From Pseudomonadales bacterium (GTDB lineage: Bacteria > Pseudomonadota > Gammaproteobacteria > Pseudomonadales > Pseudohongiellaceae), in assembly GCA_023268635.1 (NCBI GenBank), contig JALQUB010000077.1, forward strand, positions 1 to 34,282: 34,282 nucleotides of DNA, written 5' to 3'. The notes below the pieces were generated by a model. The model was not told where the DNA came from and searched no databases. It saw only the letters and a program-made list of their open reading frames with translations. Below are positions 14,219-22,272 of this stretch, piece by piece (positions within the stretch are counted from its first letter, which is position 1; every line of letters starts with the position of its first letter). The translations under genes and the position numbers were made by a program.

Positions 14219-15646
14219 ATGACGACAGCCTACAACAAATTCTATATCAACGGAGAGTGGGTCGAGCCAGCAGGCCGCCAACACCTCGACGTGATCAATC
14301 CCGCCACGGAAGAAGCATTCGCTACGATTAGCCTTGGCACGGCCGAAGACGTTGATGCAGCAGCACAGGCCGCGCGCGCTGCCTTTCCCGCCTGGTCTCA
14401 GTCCAGCGTCGAAGAACGCAAAGCGGTCATCACCAAAATCATAGCGGGCATTCAAGCACGCGCCGGTGATCTCGCGACAGCCGTCTCCAACGAAATGGGG
14501 GCACCCATGAGCCTTGCGACAGCCGCGCAGGTTCCGAGTGGCCTCGGACATTTTGCAGCTATTCTTCCTGTCCTAGACTCTTACGAATTCCAAGAGACCC
14601 GTGGCGGCACACTAATCGTGAAGGAAGCCGCCGGTGTGTGCGGCTTCATCACCCCCTGGAACTGGCCTTTAAATCAAATCGCCTGCAAGGTGGCTCCCGC
14701 ACTGGCTGCTGGCTGTACAATCGTGTTAAAGCCAAGCGAAATTGCTCCAATCAACGCCTATATTCTTACCGAGATCATCGATGAGTGTGGGCTCCCTCCC
14801 GGTGTATTCAACCTAGTGAATGGTGACGGGCCCAATGTCGGGGCAGCCATCTCATCTCATCCAGAGATCGATGTTGTCTCCTTCACAGGATCAACACGCG
14901 CCGGTCGAGAAGTGGCTAAAGCGGCGGCGGATGGCATCAAGCGTGTCACCCAAGAACTGGGCGGAAAATCAGCCAACATAATCCTCGACAGCGCACCCGA
15001 TTTCGCGAAGGCCGTAAAAGGCGGCGTGTTGAGTTGTTTCAATAACAGTGGACAATCATGTAACGCGCCTACTCGTATGCTCGTGCCGATGGCGAAGATG
15101 GCTGAGGCCATTGAAGTCGCCAAAGCCGCAGCAGCCAAAGTTACCGTCGGAGACCCGAATGACGAGCAGACTTCGATGGGCCCAGTCGTGAGCGAATTGC
15201 AGTTCAATAAAATCAACGCGCTCATCGAAGCCGGAATAAAAGAAGGCGCCGAGCTAATCGTTGGGGGCCCTGGCCTGCCAGAGGGCTTAGAAAAGGGCTA
15301 CTTTATCAAACCCACCGTCTTCGCCAACGTCACTAATGACATGACGATCGCACGAGAGGAAGTATTCGGCCCAGTACTGTCGATTATCGGCTATACAGAT
15401 GATGCGGAAGCAGTCGCAATTGCGAATGACACTGAATACGGACTTTCAGGATATGTGACGGGCGAACCTGCCCATGCGCAAAAAATTGCACGCCAAATTC
15501 GTACGGGCATGGTCCACATCAATGGAGCACCGCTCGATATATCTGCGCCATTCGGCGGCTATAAGAAATCAGGCAACGGCCGCGAATGGGGCGTAGAGGG
15601 GTTCGAAGAGTATCTCGAAACCAAGGCGATCATGGGAGCAGCGTAA
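14219..15646 (+). CDS. NAD(P)-dependent aldehyde dehydrogenase
   Basis: This 475-residue protein is of normal length for the family and begins at ATG 14219 with AGGAG upstream. It oxidises an aldehyde to the acid using NAD(P). The Rossmann part has TPWNWPLNQIACKVAPALAA and VLKPSE; FTGSTRAG marks the nucleotide-binding loop. The general base is Glu246 in QELGGKSAN, and the nucleophile is Cys281 in NNSGQSCNAPTR. The closing motif EEVFGPVLSI and the C-terminal PFGGYKKSGNGREWG are intact. Substrate cannot be read from sequence. A terminator follows, so the VOC gene downstream is probably a separate unit. Confidence 0.93.
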   Translation: MTTAYNKFYINGEWVEPAGRQHLDVINPATEEAFATISLGTAEDVDAAAQAARAAFPAWSQSSVEERKAVITKIIAGIQARAGDLATAVSNEMGAPMSLATAAQVPSGLGHFAAILPVLDSYEFQETRGGTLIVKEAAGVCGFITPWNWPLNQIACKVAPALAAGCTIVLKPSEIAPINAYILTEIIDECGLPPGVFNLVNGDGPNVGAAISSHPEIDVVSFTGSTRAGREVAKAAADGIKRVTQELGGKSANIILDSAPDFAKAVKGGVLSCFNNSGQSCNAPTRMLVPMAKMAEAIEVAKAAAAKVTVGDPNDEQTSMGPVVSELQFNKINALIEAGIKEGAELIVGGPGLPEGLEKGYFIKPTVFANVTNDMTIAREEVFGPVLSIIGYTDDAEAVAIANDTEYGLSGYVTGEPAHAQKIARQIRTGMVHINGAPLDISAPFGGYKKSGNGREWGVEGFEEYLETKAIMGAA

Positions 15647-15680
15647 GCCACTCTAACTGTCGTAGATTATACTGAAGAAA

Positions 15681-15706
15681 ATGGCCGCCTAGCGGTCATT
15701 TTTTTG
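15681..15706 (+). terminator. Rho-independent terminator after aldehyde dehydrogenase
   Basis: ATGGCCGC and GCGGTCAT pair (one G-U) around a short CTA loop and are followed directly by a run of T, about 35 bases after the stop codon. Confidence 0.85.
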
Positions 15707-15747
15707 ATAATAGACGCTTTTAAACATCAAAACATAAGGACCTCAGC

Positions 15748-16152
15748 ATGAGCGTAGCAATCACTAAACCTTCTATTGATATCGGCATTGTCTGCAACGA
15801 CATCGACGCCATGATGACATTCTACGGAGAGACTCTCGGACTACCATTAGAAGCGACAATTCCCATGCCGGGAGGCGGGAAAATGAACCGTTTCAAAGTT
15901 GGCGAGAGTGTCATCAAAGTTATCGAACTCGACCCTAAACCAGAGACACCGGCGGCACCGGGAGGCATTCGCGGAGCGACTGGCTATCGTTACTGGACGA
16001 TCACCGTGAGCAATCTCGCCGAGAGTGTGGAGAAGGCAGCCGCCGCAGGAGCCACGATTGTTGTCCCAGCGAAGGAAGTCAGACCTGGAGTCACCATTGC
16101 AATCATCGCTGATCCAGACGGCAATTGGGTGGAGCTTCTCGAAGAGAACTAA
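15748..16152 (+). CDS. VOC (glyoxalase/bleomycin resistance/dioxygenase) superfamily protein
   Basis: This 134-residue protein, with AAGGA upstream of the ATG, is a single VOC unit built of two beta-alpha-beta-beta-beta modules. Module one begins IDIGIVCNDIDAMMTFYGET and has LGLPLEATIPMPGGGKMNRF; module two begins YRYWTITVSNLAESVEKAAA and ends IAIIADPDGNWVELLEEN, whose final Glu is a usual metal ligand. Proteins of this size act as dimers and include glyoxalases, epimerases and resistance proteins. The usual first His ligand near the N-terminus is not evident (Asp10 or Asp16 lie in that area), so the reaction is not assigned. Confidence 0.85.
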   Translation: MSVAITKPSIDIGIVCNDIDAMMTFYGETLGLPLEATIPMPGGGKMNRFKVGESVIKVIELDPKPETPAAPGGIRGATGYRYWTITVSNLAESVEKAAAAGATIVVPAKEVRPGVTIAIIADPDGNWVELLEEN

Positions 16153-16448
16153 TCGAAATAACAAGCATTTAGCGGTATCTATTCAGTAGTAACCCGTCTA
16201 CACTGTCCCTTCTTGAGCGTTGTCTCTCGGCGACCCCTCTTTCACTCCCCAACTCGCGTGCATAAATGACACCTGATGGGGAGTGAAAATTGAGTGTTAC
16301 ATGCGGTAGGAACCTTTCGTAACCACCCACCTGATCCCTCTCTCAAGAAATTCGACAAGTTCAATTTGTCGAATCACGCACGAATGGCGGCTCAACAGAA
16401 CTGTCGAGTCGCAAAGTGAACGTTAATTCCAAATAAGGAAAGCTAGAA
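16153..16448 (+). promoter_or_regulatory. Structured leader/promoter region of the cold-shock gene
   Basis: This 296-base gap has no gene. It holds two clear inverted repeats: TTTCACTCCCC (16240-16250) with GGGGAGTGAAA (16278-16288), perfect over 11 bases around 27 bases; and ATTCGACAA (16350-16358) with TTGTCGAAT (16366-16374), perfect over nine bases with a seven-base loop. Cold-shock genes often have long folded 5' leaders that act as thermosensors, and these hairpins may serve that role. The first could also be the 3' end of the VOC transcript. Confidence 0.45.
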
Positions 16449-16655
16449 ATGAGCAAAGGTACAGTGAAGTGGTTTAACGCAGACAAAGGCTTCGGCTTTA
16501 TTACACCAGAAGACGGTGGCAAGGATCTGTTCGTACATCACTCAGAAATCAAGAATGGTGGCGGCTACGCTACTCTCAATGACGGTCAAGCAGTTGAATT
16601 CGAAGTTGGCCAAGGCCAGAAAGGACCTTGCGCAAACAACGTCGTCGCAATTTAG
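16449..16655 (+). CDS. Cold-shock protein, CspA family
   Basis: This 68-residue protein has the full length of a single cold-shock domain. RNP1 is KGFGFI (residues about 14-19) and RNP2 is DLFVHHSEI. It begins [14 protein letters not shown], the standard opening. It binds single-stranded RNA or DNA and acts as an RNA chaperone. AAGGA lies about seven bases before the ATG. A leader of up to 296 bases with two hairpins precedes it, and a terminator hairpin follows 17 bases after the stop. Whether it is cold-induced or constitutive cannot be told from the protein. Confidence 0.95.
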   Translation: MSKGTVKWFNADKGFGFITPEDGGKDLFVHHSEIKNGGGYATLNDGQAVEFEVGQGQKGPCANNVVAI

Positions 16656-16672
16656 ATCGAATATGAATTGTG

Positions 16673-16702
16673 CGCCCCGCAGCGATTCGTCGTTGTGGGG
16701 CG
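16673..16702 (+). terminator. Hairpin terminator after the cold-shock gene
   Basis: A 13-pair stem (CGCCCCGCAGCGA with TCGTTGTGGGGCG, two G-U pairs) closes on a TTCG loop, a very stable tetraloop. The T run after it is weak (ATTGCTTT). It lies between the cold-shock and HIT genes. Confidence 0.7.
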
Positions 16703-16765
16703 ATTGCTTTCAACACGTTGTCTCGTAATAATGCGAGGCAACGTTTCCTCCGAAAGAACCTACAG

Positions 16766-17215
16766 ATGCCCACCCTAATCCATCAAAGAGTAAGAGATTG
16801 CCAGTTAGGCAATTACCCGAAAACGATCGCGCGTGTAAAGTCAGGCTGGGTAGTCCTTGGCGATGTGCAATTCTTACCGGGGTACTGCCTCTTACTCCCT
16901 GACCCCGTCGTGCCGGATCTTAATGCCATGAACGAGGAGACCAGGAAAACATTTTTACTCGAGATGAGCCAGGTTGGCGATGCCGTATTGGCCGTCACCG
17001 GAGCAACACGAATAAATTACGAGATGCTCGGCAACGTCGAACCCGCACTCCACGCCCACATTTTCCCAAGAAATGATGAGGAAACTGAGGAGCTAAAACT
17101 AAAACCTGTCTGGTTTTATGATTGGGACAAGGCGCGTGCCTTCGATGCAGAAGAAGATGCCCCGATGATGGCAAAGATACGAGAAGAATTACGTTCGAGA
17201 GGATTGTGCGATTAG
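16766..17215 (+). CDS. HIT-domain nucleotide hydrolase or transferase
   Basis: ATG 16766 gives 149 residues; a longer in-frame start at 16670 would run through the terminator hairpin and is rejected. The HIT motif appears as EPALHAHIFPR near residues 90-100. The second His is the catalytic one and is kept, as is the third, while the first His of HxHxH is replaced by Ala. The opening (NYPKTIARVKSGWVVLGDVQ, LPGYCLLLPD) is typical of small HIT hydrolases related to Ap4A hydrolase. It probably cleaves dinucleoside polyphosphates or nucleoside phosphoramidates. The ribosome binding site is weak. Confidence 0.85.
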   Translation: MPTLIHQRVRDCQLGNYPKTIARVKSGWVVLGDVQFLPGYCLLLPDPVVPDLNAMNEETRKTFLLEMSQVGDAVLAVTGATRINYEMLGNVEPALHAHIFPRNDEETEELKLKPVWFYDWDKARAFDAEEDAPMMAKIREELRSRGLCD

Positions 17216-17220
17216 CAGAC

Positions 17221-17252
17221 GCACCCCATCACCTCGGTCGGCGATGGGGCGT
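17221..17252. terminator. Hairpin between convergent HIT and DUF6265-like genes
   Basis: CCCCATC (17224-17230) pairs with GATGGGG (17243-17249), with inner CC and GG pairs around a short loop. It lies in the 44 bases between two convergent stop codons, so it may serve both strands, though T runs are poor. Confidence 0.6.
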
Positions 17253-17259
17253 ATTGTCG

Positions 17260-17757
17260 TTATTTCCAGATACTACGCGCTTGCAGAGTAATATCGATCT
17301 TCTGACCACCAGCCTGCTCTACGTGAATAATAAATGTCTCCGCATCAGGATGGCTGTAGCCGAGAGATTTCATACCACCCTCTCCCACGGCTTCAAATTT
17401 AACACTTGCATCACCAATCTCCGATAGACGCATTTCTTGGGCGCCTTCGGTTCGCGGCTCCATGCCGGGGTTCCACTGCTGAATGTGAAGCTCTAAAGAG
17501 CCATCAACTTCTTCAATAGTGATCATCTCGAACATGCTAGTTGCATCCGCACCCGTCATACGGACCATTGCCGCGAGTGAGCTACCTTCGACCGCAATCC
17601 AGTTTTCTTCGAGTTGATTCGGGCCTAAGGCACCTGCCCAATTTCCAGTCATCCATGACAGTTGCTCGATTTTGGCCATCGGCGCTGCGAATACTGACGT
17701 CGAAGCCATCAGCGCCAACGAAGCAAGTGTCGAACCTGCGATTTTTTTTATTCTCAT
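17260..17757 (-). CDS. Exported DUF6265-like protein
   Basis: This 165-residue protein has a signal peptide (MRIKKIAGSTLASLALMAST, cut near VFAAP), so it is probably periplasmic. The mature part begins KIEQLSWMTGNWAG and continues EENWIAVEGSSLAAMVRM, FEMITIEEVDGSLELHIQQW and VKFEAVGEGGMKSLGYSHPD. This WxxGxW then EExW layout is what I associate with DUF6265, a small beta-barrel-like family of unknown role. GGAGAA lies upstream of the ATG. It follows the SDR gene by 48 bases on the same strand, so the two may be co-transcribed. Confidence 0.75.
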   Translation of the reverse strand: MRIKKIAGSTLASLALMASTSVFAAPMAKIEQLSWMTGNWAGALGPNQLEENWIAVEGSSLAAMVRMTGADATSMFEMITIEEVDGSLELHIQQWNPGMEPRTEGAQEMRLSEIGDASVKFEAVGEGGMKSLGYSHPDAETFIIHVEQAGGQKIDITLQARSIWK

Positions 17758-17805
17758 TCTTATTCTCCGGTTTTCCTACTAGGTTTCTATGTTGTTATTC
17801 CAGAA

Positions 17806-18618
17806 CTAGTCCTTCGTCTCAGCGCGTTTGCTGTATGCGTCTTCGAACTGATCATTGAGTCGTCGCATCCCACCTAACCAACGATCATAATCGTCAGTCT
17901 TTCGGCGCATATAGGTTAACACTTCGGGATGGGGCAAGACTAAGAATTCTTCCTTTTCCAATGTCGCGATGACGGTATCTGCCAACTGTTCTGGTTCGAG
18001 CATTCCATCAAGTCCAGCCACACCACCGTCGCCCGCCCCAACGGCAGTCATCGCGGTGCGTACCGCCTGGGGACAAAGAGCCGACACCTTTATTCCACGA
18101 CGACCATAAGTAATCGAGAGCCATTCGGCAAAACCAATCGCCGCATGTTTTGTCACCGAATACGGGGCTGAACCGACCTGGCTCAATAGGCCTGCCGCAG
18201 AGGCCGTATTCAATAGGTAGCCTTCTCCTCGCTCTAGCATAGAAGGCAGCACCGCGCGTGCCGCGAAAACATGCGCCATCACATTGATATCCCAGATGCT
18301 CTGCCAAGCCTCCGTGCTGACATTCTCACCACCTGCGGTGAAGATGCCTGCATTCGAACAAAATAGATCGATATGGCCAAACTCGGCGAGTGTTGCCTCG
18401 ACAAGAGCGTTGACTTCTTCTTCCTTCGCGACATTGGTCACATGACCTCGAGCTTGAGTCAGATTTGAGATGTCTGCCACCGTAGCTGCGACTCCGCCCT
18501 GATTAATATCGGACACCACCACCGCCAAGGCGCCTTCTCGTGCAAAGCGCTCGCATAAACTCTTTCCTATACCACTCGCACCGCCGGTCACTACGACTAC
18601 TTTATCTTTAACTCGCAT
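17806..18618 (-). CDS. Short-chain dehydrogenase/reductase
   Basis: This 270-residue classical SDR has the cofactor loop TGGASGIG (residues 11-18), NAG near 90, catalytic Ser in LLNTASAAG, and the YxxxK pair in YSVTKHAA. After [11 protein letters not shown] the second strand ends in VVSDI, and an acidic residue there usually means a preference for NAD(H). A C-terminal extension ([20 protein letters not shown]) is longer than in minimal SDRs. The substrate is not predictable. It is divergent from the second TonB receptor across a 221-base gap and leads a possible two-gene unit with the DUF6265-like gene. Confidence 0.9.
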   Translation of the reverse strand: MRVKDKVVVVTGGASGIGKSLCERFAREGALAVVVSDINQGGVAATVADISNLTQARGHVTNVAKEEEVNALVEATLAEFGHIDLFCSNAGIFTAGGENVSTEAWQSIWDINVMAHVFAARAVLPSMLERGEGYLLNTASAAGLLSQVGSAPYSVTKHAAIGFAEWLSITYGRRGIKVSALCPQAVRTAMTAVGAGDGGVAGLDGMLEPEQLADTVIATLEKEEFLVLPHPEVLTYMRRKTDDYDRWLGGMRRLNDQFEDAYSKRAETKD

Positions 18619-18839
18619 GCTCTGTTCTCGCTTTTTTTTGTTAATTCTTACCGCGCCACTTCGGGAGATTATTACAGCCTAGCGGGCATTGAAAGTCAGT
18701 TTACGTGGTTCTCAAAAGGCGTGCAAAGTTCACACAATGTCACATTCCACAATCACTGAATCCTCATGAATATGCTATATTCGCCAATATATAGAACGAA
18801 CAAACAAGCTTAAGAAGTTAACATGCAGTGGAGAGACAC
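18619..18839. other. Divergent intergenic region between SDR and second TonB receptor
   Basis: This 221-base gap is AT-rich towards the receptor. Near 18775-18793 there are mirror-like TATATT and AATATA steps (ATATT, CGCC, AATAT), possibly a -10 region or a small operator. No Fur box is visible on either strand, in contrast to the other receptor gene. Confidence 0.35.
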
Positions 18840-20909
18840 ATGCTACGTAAAGCACTATACACAGGCATCGCCACCAGCCTCGCGCTCCTAGGCGGCACAG
18901 CTTCCGCACAATCGATTGCTAATGAAATCGAAGAAGTCACGGTCGTATCCAACAGCCGTCAGTCAGAAGGACTCGCCGATGTAAATGCAGCGGTTTCAGT
19001 GATAGGCGAAGAAGAGCTTCGGAACATTGGACACACTCACCTCCAAGAGACTCTGAACCGAGTGCCCGGCGTAAGCATCCACCGTAACAACGGTCAAGAA
19101 AGCCTCACTGCAATCCGTTCACCCGTCCTCACCGGCGCGGGTGCGTGTGGCGCTTTCCTCGTAGCTGAAAATGGTATTCCAGTCCGCTCAAGCGGTTTCT
19201 GTAACGTCAATGAATTATTCGACCTCCACGCGGAGAACGCGTCGAGCGTCGAAGTCGTACGTGGACCTGGCAGCGCGTTCTGGGGCTCGAACGCTGTACA
19301 CGGCCTCGTTAACGTCGTCCTCCCCAAAGCAGGCGATGCTCGCGAAATCACTCTCGAAGCGGGACCACGCGGATCACAGCGCGTCAAAGGACAGCTCGGT
19401 CAAGATAAGGGCAACTTCAAGCAACTTCTTCTCGTCAATGGCATCACCGAAGAGGGCTATCGCGACGAAAGTGGCTTCGATCAGCAAAAGATCTCTTACC
19501 TTTACAACTACACAATGGGCAATGGTTGGGAACTTGATGGAGGCATCACGCACATCAACCTGAACCAAGAGACTGCCGGTTATGTCACCGGTTTCGAAAG
19601 CTATATAGGTAGTACTCGTACTGGCAACCCGAACCCAGAAGCCTACCGTGACAGCAAAAATACGCGCATATGGACTTCTGCCAGCAAGAAGATCGGCGAT
19701 TGGGACGTGGTTATCACACCTTATCTACGTGACGTGGATATGAATTTCATTCAACACTTCCTCCCTGGACAGCCAATCGAAGACACCGAGCAGCAGAGCG
19801 TTGGCCTGCAGTCAGCAGCCTACACTGAGCTCGCGAATGGCGCTCAACTCGCCGTTGGATTCGATGCCGAAATCACTGATGGAGAGCTCATACAAACACA
19901 GCCTAACCCAACGGTTGGTTCGTTTTTCATACGCAGCACTATCCCACAAGGCAAGCATTACGATTATCAAGTCGATGCTGAACAGATTGCTGCGTTCGTA
20001 AACTACGAACAGAGCTTTGCTTCAGGTTGGGATCTCTCATTGGGTCTGCGTCTCGAAGACACTAATTATGACTACGACAACCGCATGATCGATGGCCGCA
20101 CCGATGAATTCGGTGTCGCTTGCCGACTCGGCTGCCGCTATAACCGCCCGTCCGATCGCAGTGATAGCTTCACCAACGTTTCACCGAAGCTGGGCCTGAG
20201 CTATGCACTTAATGACAACCATAGCTTGCAATTGCGAGCACAGCGCGGCTTCCGCGCGCCACAGGCGAGCGAGATGTACCGTCTTCAGAACGACCAAAGC
20301 ATCGCTGATTTAGATTCGGTCGATCTAGACAGTTATGAGATCGAGTTTAAGGGTGCAGGCGAAGGATGGGCTTATTCTGCAAGCTACTACTTCATGGACA
20401 AAGAAAACGAGATCATCACGAACAGCGACCGAGCCAATCTTAACGATAGCCACACGCAGCATACCGGCTTAGAGTTCCTGCTTGGCCTCGACCTCACCGA
20501 CACTCTCGCTTTGAAAGCTGTCTACAACCTCGCGGAGCATACCTATGAGAATTCACAAATCTCTGGCGGTATCGACATCCTCGGCAACATGGTAGACAGC
20601 GCACCGCGTAAATTCGGCAATGTACAATTGCGTTGGTCTCCAAACGAGAAACTGTCAAGCGAGCTCGAGCTTGTGAGCGTCGGCGAATACTTCACCAACC
20701 CAGAGAATACCGCCGGCTACTCTGGTCACAATATCCTGAACCTGCGCACACAATATGCAGTGAACGACAACGTTCAGGTCTACGCCAATATTCTCAATCT
20801 CGGCGACCGAGAATACGCTGAGCGTGCGGACTGGACAACATTCACCGCCGACCGTTACTTCCCTGGTGAACTACGTCGTGCCTTTATCGGCGTAACGTTT
20901 AAGTACTAG
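18840..20909 (+). CDS. TonB-dependent outer-membrane receptor, substrate unknown
   Basis: ATG 18840 is chosen over GTG 18828 because GGAGAG then lies at proper distance. The 689-residue protein has a signal peptide (LALLGGTASAQ), a TonB-box-like IEEVTVVS, a plug domain (LNRVPGVSIHRNNGQES, IRSPVLTGAGACGAFLV, SSVEVVRGPGSAFWGSNAVH) and a barrel ending RRAFIGVTFKY. The plug carries two cysteines (GACGAF and SGFCNV) that may form a disulfide, and a loop has CRLGCRY. The divergent 221-base upstream gap shows no Fur box, unlike the other receptor, so uptake of a non-iron substrate is possible. The downstream Nudix gene starts 11 bases after the stop and may be co-transcribed. Confidence 0.92.
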   Translation: MLRKALYTGIATSLALLGGTASAQSIANEIEEVTVVSNSRQSEGLADVNAAVSVIGEEELRNIGHTHLQETLNRVPGVSIHRNNGQESLTAIRSPVLTGAGACGAFLVAENGIPVRSSGFCNVNELFDLHAENASSVEVVRGPGSAFWGSNAVHGLVNVVLPKAGDAREITLEAGPRGSQRVKGQLGQDKGNFKQLLLVNGITEEGYRDESGFDQQKISYLYNYTMGNGWELDGGITHINLNQETAGYVTGFESYIGSTRTGNPNPEAYRDSKNTRIWTSASKKIGDWDVVITPYLRDVDMNFIQHFLPGQPIEDTEQQSVGLQSAAYTELANGAQLAVGFDAEITDGELIQTQPNPTVGSFFIRSTIPQGKHYDYQVDAEQIAAFVNYEQSFASGWDLSLGLRLEDTNYDYDNRMIDGRTDEFGVACRLGCRYNRPSDRSDSFTNVSPKLGLSYALNDNHSLQLRAQRGFRAPQASEMYRLQNDQSIADLDSVDLDSYEIEFKGAGEGWAYSASYYFMDKENEIITNSDRANLNDSHTQHTGLEFLLGLDLTDTLALKAVYNLAEHTYENSQISGGIDILGNMVDSAPRKFGNVQLRWSPNEKLSSELELVSVGEYFTNPENTAGYSGHNILNLRTQYAVNDNVQVYANILNLGDREYAERADWTTFTADRYFPGELRRAFIGVTFKY

Positions 20910-20920
20910 GCTATAGCCGT

Positions 20921-21589
20921 ATGGCCTCAAGGAAACACTCTACTCCAACGGAGTCAGATTACTCCTTGAGGCCGACGCATGGCGATTCCATTTACTCTGC
21001 ATTACTCCGTTACTTCTCCCGACCCGTCACCGATATCGAGACGGAACACGCCGACCCACGCACCCATGCAGACGTCTCACACCACGACTCACTCCGCGCT
21101 GCAGCCGTACTGATAGCCGTCACTCGGCCAGAAGAAAACATTAAAAGCAAAATTGTGCTGACTCTGCGCTCTGAAAATCTAAATTCTCATGCAGGACAAG
21201 TGAGTCTTCCCGGAGGAACCTGCGATCAGAACGACTGCGATGCAATTGCCACTGCGTTGCGGGAAGCGGAAGAAGAGATAGGTCTCGATAGAAGACAAGT
21301 AGAGGTGATTGGACACATGGGTGACATCGCTCTACCTTCTGGCTTTTTGGTTACACCGGTGGTCGGGCTGATCGACAGCGGCCTCTCACTGACTCCTTGC
21401 CCAGATGAGGTGGCTGACATTTTCTATCCACCGCTCGAGCTACTACTAAACCCTGACACCTACACTAGCGTCACTGCGCAGTATCCTCAGGGAGAACGAA
21501 CGATTCTGGAATTACCCTATGAGGGCTACAGGATTTGGGGGGTCACTGCGGCGATTCTGCATTCACTCGCACGCAAGCTACACGTCTGA
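20921..21589 (+). CDS. Nudix hydrolase, NudL/CoA pyrophosphatase-like
   Basis: This 222-residue protein has the CoA-pyrophosphatase signature before the Nudix box (LRSENLNSHAGQVSLPGGTC, residues about 82-101) and the Nudix box core REAEEEIG (114-121) with the metal-binding Glu residues. These together mark the YeaB/NudL branch, which cleaves CoA and acyl-CoA to phosphopantetheine and 3',5'-ADP. The closing EGYRIWGVTAAILHSLAR is also typical of the branch. It follows the TonB receptor by 11 bases. Its stop overlaps the convergent diguanylate cyclase gene by 12 bases. Confidence 0.9.
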   Translation: MASRKHSTPTESDYSLRPTHGDSIYSALLRYFSRPVTDIETEHADPRTHADVSHHDSLRAAAVLIAVTRPEENIKSKIVLTLRSENLNSHAGQVSLPGGTCDQNDCDAIATALREAEEEIGLDRRQVEVIGHMGDIALPSGFLVTPVVGLIDSGLSLTPCPDEVADIFYPPLELLLNPDTYTSVTAQYPQGERTILELPYEGYRIWGVTAAILHSLARKLHV

Positions 21590-22237
21590 CCCTCTCGCTT
21601 TTTCGGCATAGAGTGCCTTGTCGGCCGCATTCATCAACGCGCCGAATGCCTCAGCTTTCCCGCCACGAAATCCTTCATCCACCTTCTTCAGCGTCCGAGT
21701 ATCAAGTATTAGGAGCTCAGACTTACCCATCCCGTCTATTGAGATTGATGCCATACCAACGGCTGCACTTGTGCTGATATTCTCGCCCTGCCACTGCATT
21801 CCGGTATTCGATGCGCGTAGGATTCTGTCAGAAACTTTCATCCCTGATTCGATTCCACTCGCCGACAACACGATGGCGAACTCATCACCGCCAATTCTGA
21901 AAACTGAATCCAAACTGCGCGTCGAAGCATCCAAAAGGCGCGCAAGGCCTGATATGACTGCGTCACCCGCAGCATGGCCTAAGCTGTCGTTTACCGACTT
22001 AAGTCTGTCGATATCGAAGAGCATGAGACAAGTAGGGCAGCGACTTCGCCAAGTGCGATTTAGTTCGACTTCGAGACGATGCTCGAAAGCTCGCCGATTT
22101 CCTATACCCGTGAGTGGATCACGCTGAGCGAGTTCATTTAGTTCGGACACTTGTGTTTTAAGCGACGCGTTTTCCCTTCGTAGCTCACTAAGTTCTGCCT
22201 CCAACTCGGCGAATTTAGTGTGCACTTTGTCGCTCAT
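21578..22237 (-). CDS. Soluble diguanylate cyclase (coiled coil plus GGDEF)
   Basis: ATG 22237 is chosen because GGAG lies six bases before it; longer in-frame starts reach into the upstream transporter gene. The 219-residue protein starts with a coiled coil (residues about 7-36: FAELEAELSELRRENASLK), then a GGDEF domain opening RDPLTGIGNRRAFE. The active loop GGDEF is intact (116-120), and RSLD (107-110) stands five residues before it, the position of the inhibitory I-site that binds product. It should make cyclic-di-GMP and be feedback-inhibited. No sensor domain or membrane segment is present, so the coiled coil probably controls dimerisation. It starts 35 bases after the DASS transporter. 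Confidence 0.9.
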   Translation of the reverse strand: MSDKVHTKFAELEAELSELRRENASLKTQVSELNELAQRDPLTGIGNRRAFEHRLEVELNRTWRSRCPTCLMLFDIDRLKSVNDSLGHAAGDAVISGLARLLDASTRSLDSVFRIGGDEFAIVLSASGIESGMKVSDRILRASNTGMQWQGENISTSAAVGMASISIDGMGKSELLILDTRTLKKVDEGFRGGKAEAFGALMNAADKALYAEKARGSDV

Positions 22238-22272
22238 CGCGTGCTCCATAAAATCAGGGGTTTCCGAACCTA

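Noticed and set aside
16670..16765. Longer N-terminus for the HIT protein
   Set aside because: The extension would be encoded by the terminator hairpin after the cold-shock gene and has no HIT-family similarity.
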